A stretch of DNA of 64,000 bases from Streptomyces sp. NBC_01445 (GTDB lineage: Bacteria; Actinomycetota; Actinomycetes; Streptomycetales; Streptomycetaceae). The translations under genes were made by a program, and so were the position numbers. The notes under the pieces were generated by a model. It made no database searches and was not told the DNA's origin. It was given only the letters and a program-made list of their open reading frames with translations. The stretch lies in NCBI RefSeq assembly GCF_035918235.1, contig NZ_CP109485.1, positions 2,170,001-2,234,000 on the forward strand, written 5' to 3'. Shown in pieces: positions 1-8,738 of this stretch (its first letter is position 1; every line of letters starts with the position of its first letter).

Positions 1-1295
1 CCCCGGCGCGCGAGGCGGTGCGCCGGGGGACGGCGGTCCACAGTGTGTGCGCCGAGGTCGTAGTGCACGGTGCCCCGGGCGGACAGGTTGCCATCGGCGA
101 GCACGGACACCAGCGTCGACTTGCCGGCTCCGTTCGGGCCGACGACGCAGAGCAGTTCGCCCCGCTGCACTTTCAGGTCCACACCACGCAGCACCTGAAG
201 GCTCCCGTATCCGAACTCGAGGCCGGAAACCGATATGACGGGAGACTTGTCCGGGAGCGGTGCGGGCGCGGTGGTCTCGGGGACGATCTCGCGCTCGTCG
301 GCCCGGGCATCTCGTCTCAGCAGCCGACCGAACGCGCGGGTGAGCGGCGGCAGGATGCCGCTGGGCGTGAACACCACGACGAGCACGAACAGCAGGCCCT
401 GGATCAGCGACCACTGCGTGGGGAAACTCCCCGACAGGCGCGCCCCGAGCAGTTGCAGGCCGATGGCACCGATCACCGGGCCGATGATGGTGGCGCGTCC
501 GCCGACCGCCACCCACACCATCATCTGCGTGGCGAACAGGAAGGTGAACAGGTCGGCGGCCACCAGTCCGGTGGCGAGCGCCATCAGCCCACCCGCGAAG
601 GCGGCCAGGCCCGCGCCGCCCATGAACGTCACGGTCTTGACGTTCTCCACGCTGTAGCCGAGGTAGCGGGTGCGAACCTCGTTGTCCCTGACTGCCCGCA
701 ACAGCAGGCCGACATCGCTGCGGACCAGGATGAGCGCACCCGCGGTGACCAGCACGAGCGCCGCCAGGGTGAGGTAGTACCAGGCGCGGGTGGTGATCGT
801 GAGGGGATTGAAGCCGAACAGTCCGTTCTCGCCACCGGTGACGGTGGGAAATTGTGAGTAGAGCGTGGTGGCAGCGGTGGTCAGGGCCAGGGTGACGACC
901 GCGATGTAGAACGGGGATCCCTTGGCCGAGAAGGCGAAGCGCCCCACCACGCCGGCGACCGCGGCGGCGATGGCGATGCCGAGGAGCAGGGAAACGGCGT
1001 AGCGCCAGGGCTCGTCCTGTACCGAGATGACTAGACCGGTGCTGTCGGTCGTCGTGGTCATGGCACCCACCGTGAGGGCGCCGATGCCGAACCACAGGCC
1101 GTGTCCCAGGTCGGGCGCGCCGACGTAACCCCAGACGAGGTCGAGGCTGACGGCGGATATGCCGTAGATGAAGGCGACGGTGAGCAGGCTGACGTCGTAT
1201 TCACCGACGACCTGGCCGAGCACCACGAACACGAGCACGGCGACAAGTGCGCCGGCGGCCGAGAGTCGGCCGTTGAAGGTCAGGCGTGACGCCAT
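1..1295 (-). CDS. LivM-LivG fusion: branched-chain-type ABC importer permease plus ATPase (partial)
   Basis: Inner-membrane permease fused to a cytoplasmic ATPase; it would energise uptake of the ligand bound by the lipoprotein gene upstream. The first ~340 residues are LivM-like, with about nine hydrophobic segments and the family stretch AVRDNEVRTRYLGY. After a short linker an ATPase begins (VISVSGLEFGYGSLQ) with Walker A GPNGAGKST. The window edge cuts it shortly after Walker A, so signature and Walker B are not visible. The ATG at 1295 overlaps the end of the LivH-type gene by 16 bp, so the two are probably translationally coupled. LivM-LivG fusions are known in actinobacteria. The substrate cannot be read from sequence; the divergent CoA-linked catabolic genes suggest a carboxylate rather than leucine. 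Confidence 0.85.
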   Translation of the reverse strand, partial: MASRLTFNGRLSAAGALVAVLVFVVLGQVVGEYDVSLLTVAFIYGISAVSLDLVWGYVGAPDLGHGLWFGIGALTVGAMTTTTDSTGLVISVQDEPWRYAVSLLLGIAIAAAVAGVVGRFAFSAKGSPFYIAVVTLALTTAATTLYSQFPTVTGGENGLFGFNPLTITTRAWYYLTLAALVLVTAGALILVRSDVGLLLRAVRDNEVRTRYLGYSVENVKTVTFMGGAGLAAFAGGLMALATGLVAADLFTFLFATQMMVWVAVGGRATIIGPVIGAIGLQLLGARLSGSFPTQWSLIQGLLFVLVVVFTPSGILPPLTRAFGRLLRRDARADEREIVPETTAPAPLPDKSPVISVSGLEFGYGSLQVLRGVDLKVQRGELLCVVGPNGAGKSTLVSVLADGNLSARGTVHYDLGAHTVDRRPPAHRLARR

Positions 1296-2119
1296 GTCAA
1301 CCCCTCGGGTCGGATACGCAGGAGAACGACGGCGACCGCGATGACCGCCGTGGAGCTGTAGACGGGGCTGGCCCAGTGCGCAAAGAGAATCTGCACCACC
1401 CCGAGGACGAGGCAGCTGGTCACGACCCCGGACAGCCTTCCGCCGGCAAGCAGCACCGCAAGGAACCCGGTGGCCACCAGGGAGAGCGCGTAGTTGGGGG
1501 TGACTGCCTGGGTGGGGCCCAGGGCGGCGCCGGCGAAGCCGGAGAGCGCGCAGCCGACGACGAACGTAACGGCTCGGATGAGCGCGACCCGGATACCGAG
1601 CGCACGGGCGAGGTGCTGGTTGGACTGCACCATGCGAATGGTCAGGCCGACCCTGGTGAAACGCATCAGCAGTGCCAGCGCCACGACCAGCGCGGCTGCC
1701 AGCAGGATCAGCAGGAGCCGGTAGGTCGGGTACGGCGTTCCGGCGACGGACGTCGCCGTGGCCATTGGCTGGCCGACCGCCTGGTTGTCATGTCCGAATC
1801 CCAGCGTCAGGGCCTGAATGACGATCAGGGAGATGCCCCAGGTGGCGAGAATCGTCTCCAGGGGGCGGTCATAGAGGCGCCGGATGACCAGGCCCTCGAC
1901 GACGAGCCCGGTGACCGCCGCGGCGGCGGCACCGGTCAGGATGCCCGTCCAGAACGGCCAGCCCGCCCGGTGCGTGATCACTGAGGCATAGACGCCGACC
2001 GCCATGAAGCCGGTGTGCGCGAGGTTGATGACATCCAGTACGCCCAGCACGATGGCCAGGCCCAGGACGACGATGGTGAGGATCCCGACTGCTGTCAGGA
2101 CGTCGAGCAAGAGCGTCAC
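1280..2119 (-). CDS. LivH-type ABC importer permease
   Basis: 279-residue integral membrane protein of the LivH family, partner of the LivM part of the downstream fusion. Features seen: TM-rich throughout, family stretches NLAHTGFMAVGVYAS near the N-terminus and RPLETILATWGISLI in the middle. I chose the GTG at 2119 because AAGGAG lies 6 nt upstream; a longer reading from 2170 would run into the preceding gene's stop. It lies 34 bp downstream of the binding-protein gene in the same operon. Confidence 0.87.
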   Translation of the reverse strand: MTLLLDVLTAVGILTIVVLGLAIVLGVLDVINLAHTGFMAVGVYASVITHRAGWPFWTGILTGAAAAAVTGLVVEGLVIRRLYDRPLETILATWGISLIVIQALTLGFGHDNQAVGQPMATATSVAGTPYPTYRLLLILLAAALVVALALLMRFTRVGLTIRMVQSNQHLARALGIRVALIRAVTFVVGCALSGFAGAALGPTQAVTPNYALSLVATGFLAVLLAGGRLSGVVTSCLVLGVVQILFAHWASPVYSSTAVIAVAVVLLRIRPEGLTWRHA

Positions 2120-2153
2120 TTGACTCTCCTTGAGGTCGTTGCCGAGTCGTCCG

Positions 2154-3341
2154 TCAGCCCTGGCAGGCAAGCTTCGGGGGGATCGGGTCGGACTTCTTGC
2201 GGATGGTGAAGGTGCCGTCGGACCGCGCCTGCGCCAGGTACACCGGCTGGTAGCTGAAGGAGTTCATGGACTTGAGGGCGCCGACCGGGCCGTCAATGTC
2301 TGTGTGCCGGAGCGCCTTGATGACGTCCCGCCCATCGGCCCCGGACTGCTTGACCGCGGCGGCGAGTGCCTGCACCTGCATGTACGACACATATGCGTTG
2401 ACGTCCGGCGCGCCCTTGAGACCGCTTCGCTCGGCCAGTTCCTTGAAGGCGTCGTTGCCGTTTCCCTTGATGGCGGCGAAGTAGATGCTGGACGACCAGA
2501 TTCCCTCGGCAGCGGCGCCCAAGGCCTTGGCCGTGCCCTCGCCGAGTAGCACGTCCACCCGCGTGATGCCCTTGGTGCGAGGGTCGGCCGCCCACTGCTT
2601 CTGAAGGGCGACGTCGTCGTCACCGATCACGTTGAGGAAGGCGACGTCGGGGCGGGCCTTGACGATGTTGGCGATGTCCTGGGAGAAGTCGGCGGTGCCG
2701 CTGGGCTCGTAAGCGGTACCGACGACGGTGCCGCCCAGCTTGGTCAGATGCTCCTTGGCCGTCCCGATGGAGGCCTTCGGCGTGGAGTAGTTGGCGCCGA
2801 GGAAGTACCACCTCTTCTTGCCCTCGGCGACGAGTTCGTCGATGGCGGGCAGCGTCTGCTGGTTGGGCACCAGCCCGAGGCTCGTGAGGTTCCAGGCGCA
2901 GATGTTGCCTGCACCGGACGACAGGCTCAGCAGCGGGATGTCGAGCCGCTTCGCGAGGGCGTTGCAGGCCAGCAGTTGTGGGCCCGGTATGAAGGCGACG
3001 ATTGCCTGTGCCTTCTGCTGCTGGATGAGCCGGCTGCAGGCGGTGTTGGCGCTGCGTGCGTCCGCACCTGCGTCGGCCACCATGGAGGTGAACCGGACGC
3101 CGGCCTTGTTGTGCTTGTTGACATCTTCGAAGCCGGCCTTGCTGCCGGCTTGGGCGTGGTCCGCGTAGACGGAACCCGCTCCGGACAGTTGCAGGATGAA
3201 GCCAACCTTGTACGAGTCGGCGGAGCCGCTCGGCGAACCGGCCGACGGGTGCGTTCCGCAGGCGGACAGGGCGAGCGCCATGGCGCTCGACATGGCAAGC
3301 ACGGCGATCGGTCGCCGTCCGTGTCGGATGAGTCGGGCCAT
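2154..3341 (-). CDS. Branched-chain-type ABC importer substrate-binding lipoprotein
   Basis: 395-residue extracytoplasmic receptor of the type I periplasmic binding fold (LivJ/LivK, Peripla_BP_6). The N-terminus is a lipoprotein signal with lipobox LSAC at about residues 24-27, followed by a Ser/Gly-rich linker and then YKVGFILQLSGAGSVYADHA, typical of the first beta-alpha unit of this fold. The ATG at 3341 has GAGGAG 7-8 nt upstream; longer in-frame starts lack such a site. It is first gene of the importer operon, with a promoter at 3519-3547, leaving a leader of about 170 nt. The family binds amino acids, amides and aromatic carboxylates; context favours the last. Confidence 0.88.
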   Translation of the reverse strand: MARLIRHGRRPIAVLAMSSAMALALSACGTHPSAGSPSGSADSYKVGFILQLSGAGSVYADHAQAGSKAGFEDVNKHNKAGVRFTSMVADAGADARSANTACSRLIQQQKAQAIVAFIPGPQLLACNALAKRLDIPLLSLSSGAGNICAWNLTSLGLVPNQQTLPAIDELVAEGKKRWYFLGANYSTPKASIGTAKEHLTKLGGTVVGTAYEPSGTADFSQDIANIVKARPDVAFLNVIGDDDVALQKQWAADPRTKGITRVDVLLGEGTAKALGAAAEGIWSSSIYFAAIKGNGNDAFKELAERSGLKGAPDVNAYVSYMQVQALAAAVKQSGADGRDVIKALRHTDIDGPVGALKSMNSFSYQPVYLAQARSDGTFTIRKKSDPIPPKLACQG

Positions 3342-3518
3342 CGGCTGTCTCCTCGGGGGATTGCTGGATGCCGTTGCCATGTCGGCCTCGGCGGACAGGT
3401 CGTGCGGTGTGCACGGGAGGCGACCGCGGCAAACAACGGAAGCCCGGGCAGGTAGGGGTGTCCTGGGCCTGACCACAGGAGATGGCGCACTCCGTCGTAG
3501 CGCTGGAACGTGACGTGA

Positions 3519-3547
3519 AACATAGAAAGTACGTTGCCAAGTGTCAA
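3519..3547 (-). promoter_or_regulatory. Sigma70/HrdB-type promoter of the importer operon
   Basis: On the minus strand, -35 TTGACA (3542-3547) is followed after exactly 17 bp by -10 TATGTT (3519-3524). Predicted transcription starts near 3512, giving a ~170-nt leader before the ATG at 3341. The box match and spacing are seen directly; activity is inferred. Confidence 0.6.
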
Positions 3548-3639
3548 TGAATGTGTCTCATATTGCTGCACAACTCTTCGGTCACCGACACGGCGCAGGG
3601 GCGTGCATCCAACCTCAAAACGCCCATACATGCGCGGTG

Positions 3640-3673
3640 TTGGGCGGGATCTGACCTCGACACAAGATACTTG
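3640..3673 (+). promoter_or_regulatory. Candidate promoter/operator for the dehydratase operon
   Basis: TTGGGC (3640-3645) and CAAGAT (3663-3668) are 17 bp apart, a weak promoter match facing the dehydratase genes. The -10 element lies inside a perfect 11-bp palindrome CAAGATACTTG (3663-3673), where a PaaX-type regulator could act. Nothing else was seen in the rest of this 412-bp divergent gap. Confidence 0.3.
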
Positions 3674-3753
3674 CCTTCCGGATCGTCGCTGCATATGTTG
3701 CTGATCGCGGCCGGTCAAATTCTCCGGAAGCAGTACATGAGAGGTGGCGGACG

Positions 3754-4902
3754 TTGAGATCACTGCAGCATCTCCTCACGGTCTACGAGTCCCGGAACGA
3801 CCCCTTGCCCGCCGAGGTGCAAAGCCGCCCCGTGGTCGCCTGCGTCGGTGTGGACGTGCCCGCCGAGGTGCTCACCGCCGCGGGATTCGTCCCGTTCCGG
3901 CTGGCCGGCCGCCCGGATCGGCACGAGGCAGCCGAGCCGTACTGCGGGCCCGGAATCGACCGGCTTGCGGTGTCGCAACTCGCCCGTCTCCTCGAGGGCG
4001 ACGCCGCAAGGACCGCCGGTCTGGTGATGTCCGCCGACACCGAAGGGTCTGTGCGGCTCTTTCTGTACCTGCGCGAGATCCAACGTCTTCAGCCCCGCGC
4101 CACGGTGCCCCGGTTCACGTTCTTCGACCTCGTCCACCTCCCGCAGCGAACCTCGGCCGCCTACAACCGGACGCGCCTCGACCAGCTGGTCGAGGAGATC
4201 AGCAGCTGGGCCGGCCGGCCCGTCACCGACGACCGGCTGCGGACCGCCGCCGAACTCCACGACCGGGTGCGGGAGCTGATCCGGACGGTCGGCACCCGGC
4301 TGCGCAGCGGCCCCGGTGGCCCGCGCCTGACCGGAGCCCAGGCCCTGGCGGTGATCGGAGCGGCTTTCCTCACGACGCCCGAGCACTGGTGCGAGGCCGT
4401 GGAGCGGCTGCTCGACGACGTCGGCCGACTGCCGGCGCTGCCGGGCACTCGCGTATTCCTGACCGGCTGCGATCACGACCACCCGGATGCCTACGAGGCC
4501 ATCGAGTCGCTGGGCTGCGTGATCGTCGGCGAGGACCACAGTTGGGGAGCCCTCGCCGGCGAGGCAAGCGTCGGACCCGCGTACGACATCCGCAGTGCTC
4601 TCGTCCGGGCCGGGGCCCTGCAAGCGCCCGCCGCCGCGGGTCACAGCGCCGCCGTACGCGCCGCGCAGACGGCGCGCATGGCCGCCGCGTGCGGCGCGGA
4701 CCTGGTGGTGGCTTGGGCCCGCTGCCATGACGACGCGCCGCCGTGGGACGTCCCGGCCCAGCGCGAGGCCCTGCAAGCCGTCGGGATCCCGATGTTCGCC
4801 GTCCCTGCTCAGAGGTACGGCGAAGAAAGGAACGAGAACGTGCGCTCACTGCTGGAACCGGCGCTGCGCCGACCGGCCCGCGCCGCTGGGGTGACCCGGT
4901 GA
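3754..4902 (+). CDS. 2-hydroxyacyl-CoA dehydratase / benzoyl-CoA-reductase-like subunit 1 (HgdB/BcrC-like)
   Basis: 382 residues, size and layout of the HgdB/BcrC/FldC family, whose anaerobic members carry a [4Fe-4S] cluster and dehydrate 2-hydroxyacyl-CoA or reduce aromatic CoA thioesters. Seen: VDVPAEVLTAAGFVPFRL near the N-terminus, a first cluster-type Cys in EPYCGPGIDR and a third in WARCHDDAPPWDVPAQREAL. The second family Cys (usually a CD motif after a hydrophobic strand) appears as SADTEG, so one ligand seems missing. Start is TTG at 3754 with GAGGTGG 7 nt upstream; the nearest ATG (3736) stops after six codons. Overlaps the next gene by 4 bp (GTGA), as for two subunits made together. 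No HgdC-like activator ATPase is in the window. Family call is firm; reaction unknown. Confidence 0.78.
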   Translation: MRSLQHLLTVYESRNDPLPAEVQSRPVVACVGVDVPAEVLTAAGFVPFRLAGRPDRHEAAEPYCGPGIDRLAVSQLARLLEGDAARTAGLVMSADTEGSVRLFLYLREIQRLQPRATVPRFTFFDLVHLPQRTSAAYNRTRLDQLVEEISSWAGRPVTDDRLRTAAELHDRVRELIRTVGTRLRSGPGGPRLTGAQALAVIGAAFLTTPEHWCEAVERLLDDVGRLPALPGTRVFLTGCDHDHPDAYEAIESLGCVIVGEDHSWGALAGEASVGPAYDIRSALVRAGALQAPAAAGHSAAVRAAQTARMAAACGADLVVAWARCHDDAPPWDVPAQREALQAVGIPMFAVPAQRYGEERNENVRSLLEPALRRPARAAGVTR

Positions 4903-6200
4903 CGGCCGATGCCACCGGCCGGCGCAACCGGATGGTGCTGCCCTCCGCAAGCGCGGCCACGGCCTATCAACGGCAGTGGTTCGCCGACCTGAAACAGCGT
5001 GCCGCGGACGGCGACCCGGTCGCACTCGTCAACGCCGACGCCCCGCAGGAGATCCTGCGCGCGCTCGACATTCCGTACGTGGTCAACCAGTGGTGGGCGT
5101 CGGTCTGCGCGGCCAAGCAGAAATCCGGCCGCTACTTGCGTCTGCTTGCGGACCGCGGATACCCCGCCGACCAGGAGGCGTACAACACCCTGGCGCTGGC
5201 GAGCACCTTCGACGACGACCCCCCGTGGGGTGGTCTGCCCCCCATCTCTCTGGTGCTCGCCGAGACGACGGGTGACGCCCTGCGCAAGGTCTTCGAGGTC
5301 TGGGAACGCGAACACGGCGCCGTCTTCCTGCCCTTCGAGCGCACCGTCGCGAACCACCAGGACCCCCGTTGGTGGGAGCGGATCGAGGACGACTGGGAGG
5401 CGTTGATCGGCACTGCGCGCATCGACCTGATGACCGCAGAACTGACCGGTGCGGTCAAGCATCTGGAGATGGTCACCGGTCGTGTCTTCGACGAGGAGCG
5501 CTTCCGTGAGGTGATGGCCCTGGTCAACGAGCAGCAACTGTGGAACCGGGCAGCTCGCGACCTCATCGCCCGCACCAGCCCGGCCCCCATCACGATCAGT
5601 GACAGCATCCCCAGCGTCATGATCCCCCAGTGGCACCGCGGGACGGTGTGGGCACGTGACGCGGCCCGTACCTTCTACCACGAGGTACGCGACCGGGTGG
5701 ATACGGGAGCGGCCCCCTGCCCCGACGAGCGCATCCGACTCATGTGGGTGGGGACCGGCCTCTGGTTCGACATGGGCTTCTACACCTGGTTCCAGGAGGT
5801 GTACGGCGCGGTCTTCGTGTGGTCGATGTACCTCGCGATCGCGGCCGACGGCTACATCCGCCACGGCGACGATCCGCTGCGCACCCTGGCCGGCAGGTTC
5901 GCAGCGTTCCCCGACATGATCAACGCACCTCCGTGGGCGGCGGAGTGGTACGCCAAGGAGGCGGTACACAACCGCATCGACGGCGCGGTCCACATGGCGG
6001 GCACCGATCGCCGGGGGACCTACTTCGTCAACCGCGCCCTGGAAGCGGCCGGCGTGCCGGTGCTGCAGATCGGCGGCGACAGTGGCGACGCCCGGGGCTG
6101 GGATGCCCAGGCCGTGCAGGCAGAGGTCTCGGAGTTCATCCAAACCCGGGTGGAACCGGTCGCCGCTCGCCGTCGCGCCCAGGAGAAGGGCACCGGCTGA
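4899..6200 (+). CDS. 2-hydroxyacyl-CoA dehydratase / benzoyl-CoA-reductase-like subunit 2 (HgdA/BcrB-like), cysteine-poor
   Basis: 433 residues. Family landmarks: PQEILRALDIPYVVNQWW near the N-terminus, RIRLMWVGTGLWFDMGFY in the middle, and the C-terminal GVPVLQIGGDSGDARGWDAQ followed by the helix VQAEVSEFIQ. From memory of the family, the three cluster cysteines should fall in GYPADQEAYN, LAETTGDALRK and HMAGTDRRGTY; all three lack Cys here. The only nearby Cys is in WASVCAAKQ. The protein may therefore no longer hold the classical cluster. GTG start at 4899 overlaps the upstream stop; the long extension upstream lies inside that gene. It is followed by a 250-bp gap, then the CoA-transferase. 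Most likely the second subunit of a heterodimer with altered, perhaps oxygen-tolerant chemistry (inference). Confidence 0.75.
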   Translation: MTADATGRRNRMVLPSASAATAYQRQWFADLKQRAADGDPVALVNADAPQEILRALDIPYVVNQWWASVCAAKQKSGRYLRLLADRGYPADQEAYNTLALASTFDDDPPWGGLPPISLVLAETTGDALRKVFEVWEREHGAVFLPFERTVANHQDPRWWERIEDDWEALIGTARIDLMTAELTGAVKHLEMVTGRVFDEERFREVMALVNEQQLWNRAARDLIARTSPAPITISDSIPSVMIPQWHRGTVWARDAARTFYHEVRDRVDTGAAPCPDERIRLMWVGTGLWFDMGFYTWFQEVYGAVFVWSMYLAIAADGYIRHGDDPLRTLAGRFAAFPDMINAPPWAAEWYAKEAVHNRIDGAVHMAGTDRRGTYFVNRALEAAGVPVLQIGGDSGDARGWDAQAVQAEVSEFIQTRVEPVAARRRAQEKGTG

Positions 6201-6450
6201 ACGTGCCCAGCCGCACCTCGCCGCAACGGCCTCCCAACGGTGCTCCCGCCCCTGCAGCGACACGCTCCCGCTCTGCGGGCGAACTGCCGCCGCGTGCTCG
6301 GCCCGGAGGGCGGCGAGCACGCGCATCGCCACGGCCGGATGTCGGTGCCGCGTGCCGGTCCCGGCGTTCCCTGGCACGGCCCCGCCCGTGATTGCGCAGT
6401 CGAACCATCAGTCCGACCATCTGCTGTCCCCGCATACCGTCGAGGTACTC

Positions 6451-7704
6451 ATGTCCGCACAGACCGCCGAACTTCCCCGACCGCTCGAAGGCATCACCGT
6501 CATCGACCTGACCATCGCGCTGGCCGGCCCCTATGCAACCCTCCTGCTGTCCGGGCTCGGGGCACGGGTCATCAAGGTCGAGAACCCGCGAGGCGGTGAC
6601 CGGGTCCGCAACAACGCGCCCTACTTCGGCCGCGACGGGCTCACGATGCAGCGCCGCCACGACGACGACATTTCCCTGGGAACCCTCGAACGCACCCGGG
6701 GCAAGGAGAGCGTGACGCTCGATCTGAAGCACCCGGCCGGCCGCGAGGTCTTCGCGGACCTGGTACGGCAGGCGGACGTCGTCGTCGAGAACTACAGCCG
6801 CGGCACTGCCGACCGGCTCGGCGTCGGCTACGCGGCCGCCGCCAAGATCAACCCCCGCATCGTGTACTGCTCGATCAGCGGCTTCGGGCAGGCCGGCGAG
6901 CCGGGGACCGGCAAGGCGATGGACGCGATCGTGCAGGCGCTGTCCGGAACGATGATGACGTCCGGCAGCCCGGGTGACCCGCCGGTCCGCGTGGGGTTTC
7001 CCATCGGCGACCTGTCCGCACCGCTCTACGCGGTCATCGGCGTCCTGGGCGCTCTGCGGCAGGCGGAGGCAACCGGGATCGGCCAGCATGTCGACGTCTC
7101 CATGCTCGGCTCGCTCACCGCGCTGGTAGCCGGCGAGCAGTCGCACCTGCTGACCCGGCTCGGCCTGTCCGGCCGCAACGGCAGGTTCATGCCGCGGCTG
7201 GCGCCGTTCGGGGTGTTCGAGACCGCCGACGGCTGGGTGGCCATCTGCGCACCGGAGGACAAGTTCGCGCGGGGAGTGCTGACGGCGCTGGGGCGTCCCG
7301 AGCTCCTGGCCGACACGCGCTTCACCACCCGTGACGCGAGGGTGGCTCATGCCGACGAGTTCCATGCCCTGATCGAGGAGTGGTCACGTAAGCACCCACA
7401 GGACCGGGTGATCGCCGCTCTGGAGGCCCACGGTGTCCCATGCGCCCCGGTCAGGGAACCCGCCGAGGCCGTCAGCGACGCGTCGCTGCTCAGCCGCGGC
7501 GACACCGTTGCGCTCCACCATCCCGCCTACGGCACTGCGGACGGACTGATCGGCAGCGGCATGCCCGTTCACATGTCCCGCTCCCGTACCGACTTCGCCG
7601 ACGGTGTTCCCCACCTCGGTGAGGACAGCCGGCTCGTCTACCGCAAGCTGCTGGGCTACTCCGCGGAGCAGATCGACGGGCTCGTCGCTGATGGAGCCAT
7701 CTGA
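6451..7704 (+). CDS. CaiB/BaiF family (class III) CoA-transferase
   Basis: 417 residues, normal length for family III CoA-transferases, which move CoA between carboxylates through an enzyme-linked Asp anhydride. The predicted catalytic Asp is D158 in GTGKAMDAIVQALSG. Also typical are PLEGITVIDLT at the N-terminus and SGFGQAGEP before the active site. ATG at 6451 has GAGG 6 nt upstream; the frame is open further upstream but without family similarity. TGATG overlap with the PaaX gene shows coupling. Probable job: making or exchanging the acyl-CoA handled by the dehydratase-like pair. Confidence 0.88.
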   Translation: MSAQTAELPRPLEGITVIDLTIALAGPYATLLLSGLGARVIKVENPRGGDRVRNNAPYFGRDGLTMQRRHDDDISLGTLERTRGKESVTLDLKHPAGREVFADLVRQADVVVENYSRGTADRLGVGYAAAAKINPRIVYCSISGFGQAGEPGTGKAMDAIVQALSGTMMTSGSPGDPPVRVGFPIGDLSAPLYAVIGVLGALRQAEATGIGQHVDVSMLGSLTALVAGEQSHLLTRLGLSGRNGRFMPRLAPFGVFETADGWVAICAPEDKFARGVLTALGRPELLADTRFTTRDARVAHADEFHALIEEWSRKHPQDRVIAALEAHGVPCAPVREPAEAVSDASLLSRGDTVALHHPAYGTADGLIGSGMPVHMSRSRTDFADGVPHLGEDSRLVYRKLLGYSAEQIDGLVADGAI

Positions 7705-8738
7705 TGACGTCTGCTGCCCCTGGACCCACCGGCACGGCACAGTCGGGCGACGTGGTTCCGACCGCCGGGGCCCCTGGCCCACATCTGCCCCGTCCCCAGG
7801 CGGGCTCGTCGTCTCAGCACCTGTTGACGACCCTGCTGGGCGACTACTGGGCGGGGCGCACTGAGCACCTGCCGTCGGCGGCGCTCGTGGCTCTGCTCGG
7901 CGAGTTCGACATCGGTCCCGCCGCCGCCCGCGCGGCGCTGAACCGGCTGGCCCGGCGCGGCGTGCTCGCCTCGACCAGAGTGGGGCGCCACACCTATTAC
8001 GGCTTCGCGCCGGGCGCCGCGGAAGTACTCATGGCCGGCGCATACGAATTCGTGTCCTTCGGACAGGGCGACCGATCGTGGGACGGGCAGTGGACCCTCG
8101 CCCTCTTCTCGCTCAACGAGAGGGAACGGGATCTGCGCCACGCGGTGCGCTCGAAACTGCGCTGGCTGGGTTTCGCCCCGCTCTACGACGGCACGTGGGT
8201 GTCGTCCCGCCCGGTGGCCGCCCAGGCCCGGCACGAGCTGGACCGCCTCGGGATCCGGGACGTCACCGTCTTCCGCGCGGCGGAGCAGCCGGGGTCGCCC
8301 CGTCGACCGGTCGACGCCTGGGATCTCGACGAGGTCGAGGCGACCTACGCACGTTTCGTGACGGCCTACGGCCCGCTGCGCGACCAGGTCCGTGAGGGAG
8401 AAGTGAGCGCTGCCCAGGCGCTGCTCGCCCGCACAAGGATCATGGACAGCTGGCGCACGTTCCCCGGTATCGACCCGGATCTCCCCGCGAACCAGCTGCC
8501 ACGCGAATGGCCCCGGAAAGACGCCCGCACCATCTATGTCGAGGTCTACGACGCCCTCGGCCCCCTGGCTGCGCTCCGGGTCCGACAGATCGTGGGCCGG
8601 TACACGCCGGAACTCGCCGAGTACATCGAGTACCGCTCCACAGATCAGCTGCTCGGGTTGGGCAGCCAGGCGATGCAGCGTCGCCGCTCCCCCCGACTCC
8701 TTCCCGGCCGGCCAACCAGCGATCGGACCCACCCATGA
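7704..8738 (+). CDS. PaaX family transcriptional regulator (copy 1)
   Basis: 344 residues. The N-terminal winged helix (about 30-105: QHLLTTLLGDYW ... ARAALNRLARRGVL) and the central and C-terminal PaaX domains (LRWLGFAPLYDGTWVS; ILDSWRTFPGIDPDLPANQLP-type region) match PaaX, the phenylacetyl-CoA-responsive repressor of aromatic catabolism. A low-complexity Pro/Ala/Gly extension of ~30 residues precedes the DNA-binding domain. It overlaps the CoA-transferase stop by 1 bp and the P450 start by 4 bp, so the regulator is inside the operon it probably controls, with an acyl-CoA ligand expected. Confidence 0.87.
   Translation: MTSAAPGPTGTAQSGDVVPTAGAPGPHLPRPQAGSSSQHLLTTLLGDYWAGRTEHLPSAALVALLGEFDIGPAAARAALNRLARRGVLASTRVGRHTYYGFAPGAAEVLMAGAYEFVSFGQGDRSWDGQWTLALFSLNERERDLRHAVRSKLRWLGFAPLYDGTWVSSRPVAAQARHELDRLGIRDVTVFRAAEQPGSPRRPVDAWDLDEVEATYARFVTAYGPLRDQVREGEVSAAQALLARTRIMDSWRTFPGIDPDLPANQLPREWPRKDARTIYVEVYDALGPLAALRVRQIVGRYTPELAEYIEYRSTDQLLGLGSQAMQRRRSPRLLPGRPTSDRTHP

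Noticed and set aside
3342..3518. Riboswitch in the importer leader
   Set aside because: The ~170-nt leader shows no conserved riboswitch core I can recognise and no strong paired terminator.
4809..7365. Long minus-strand open frames opposite the dehydratase and CoA-transferase genes
   Set aside because: Shadow frames rich in Arg, His and Gly without ribosome-binding sites; the plus-strand genes have full family landmarks.
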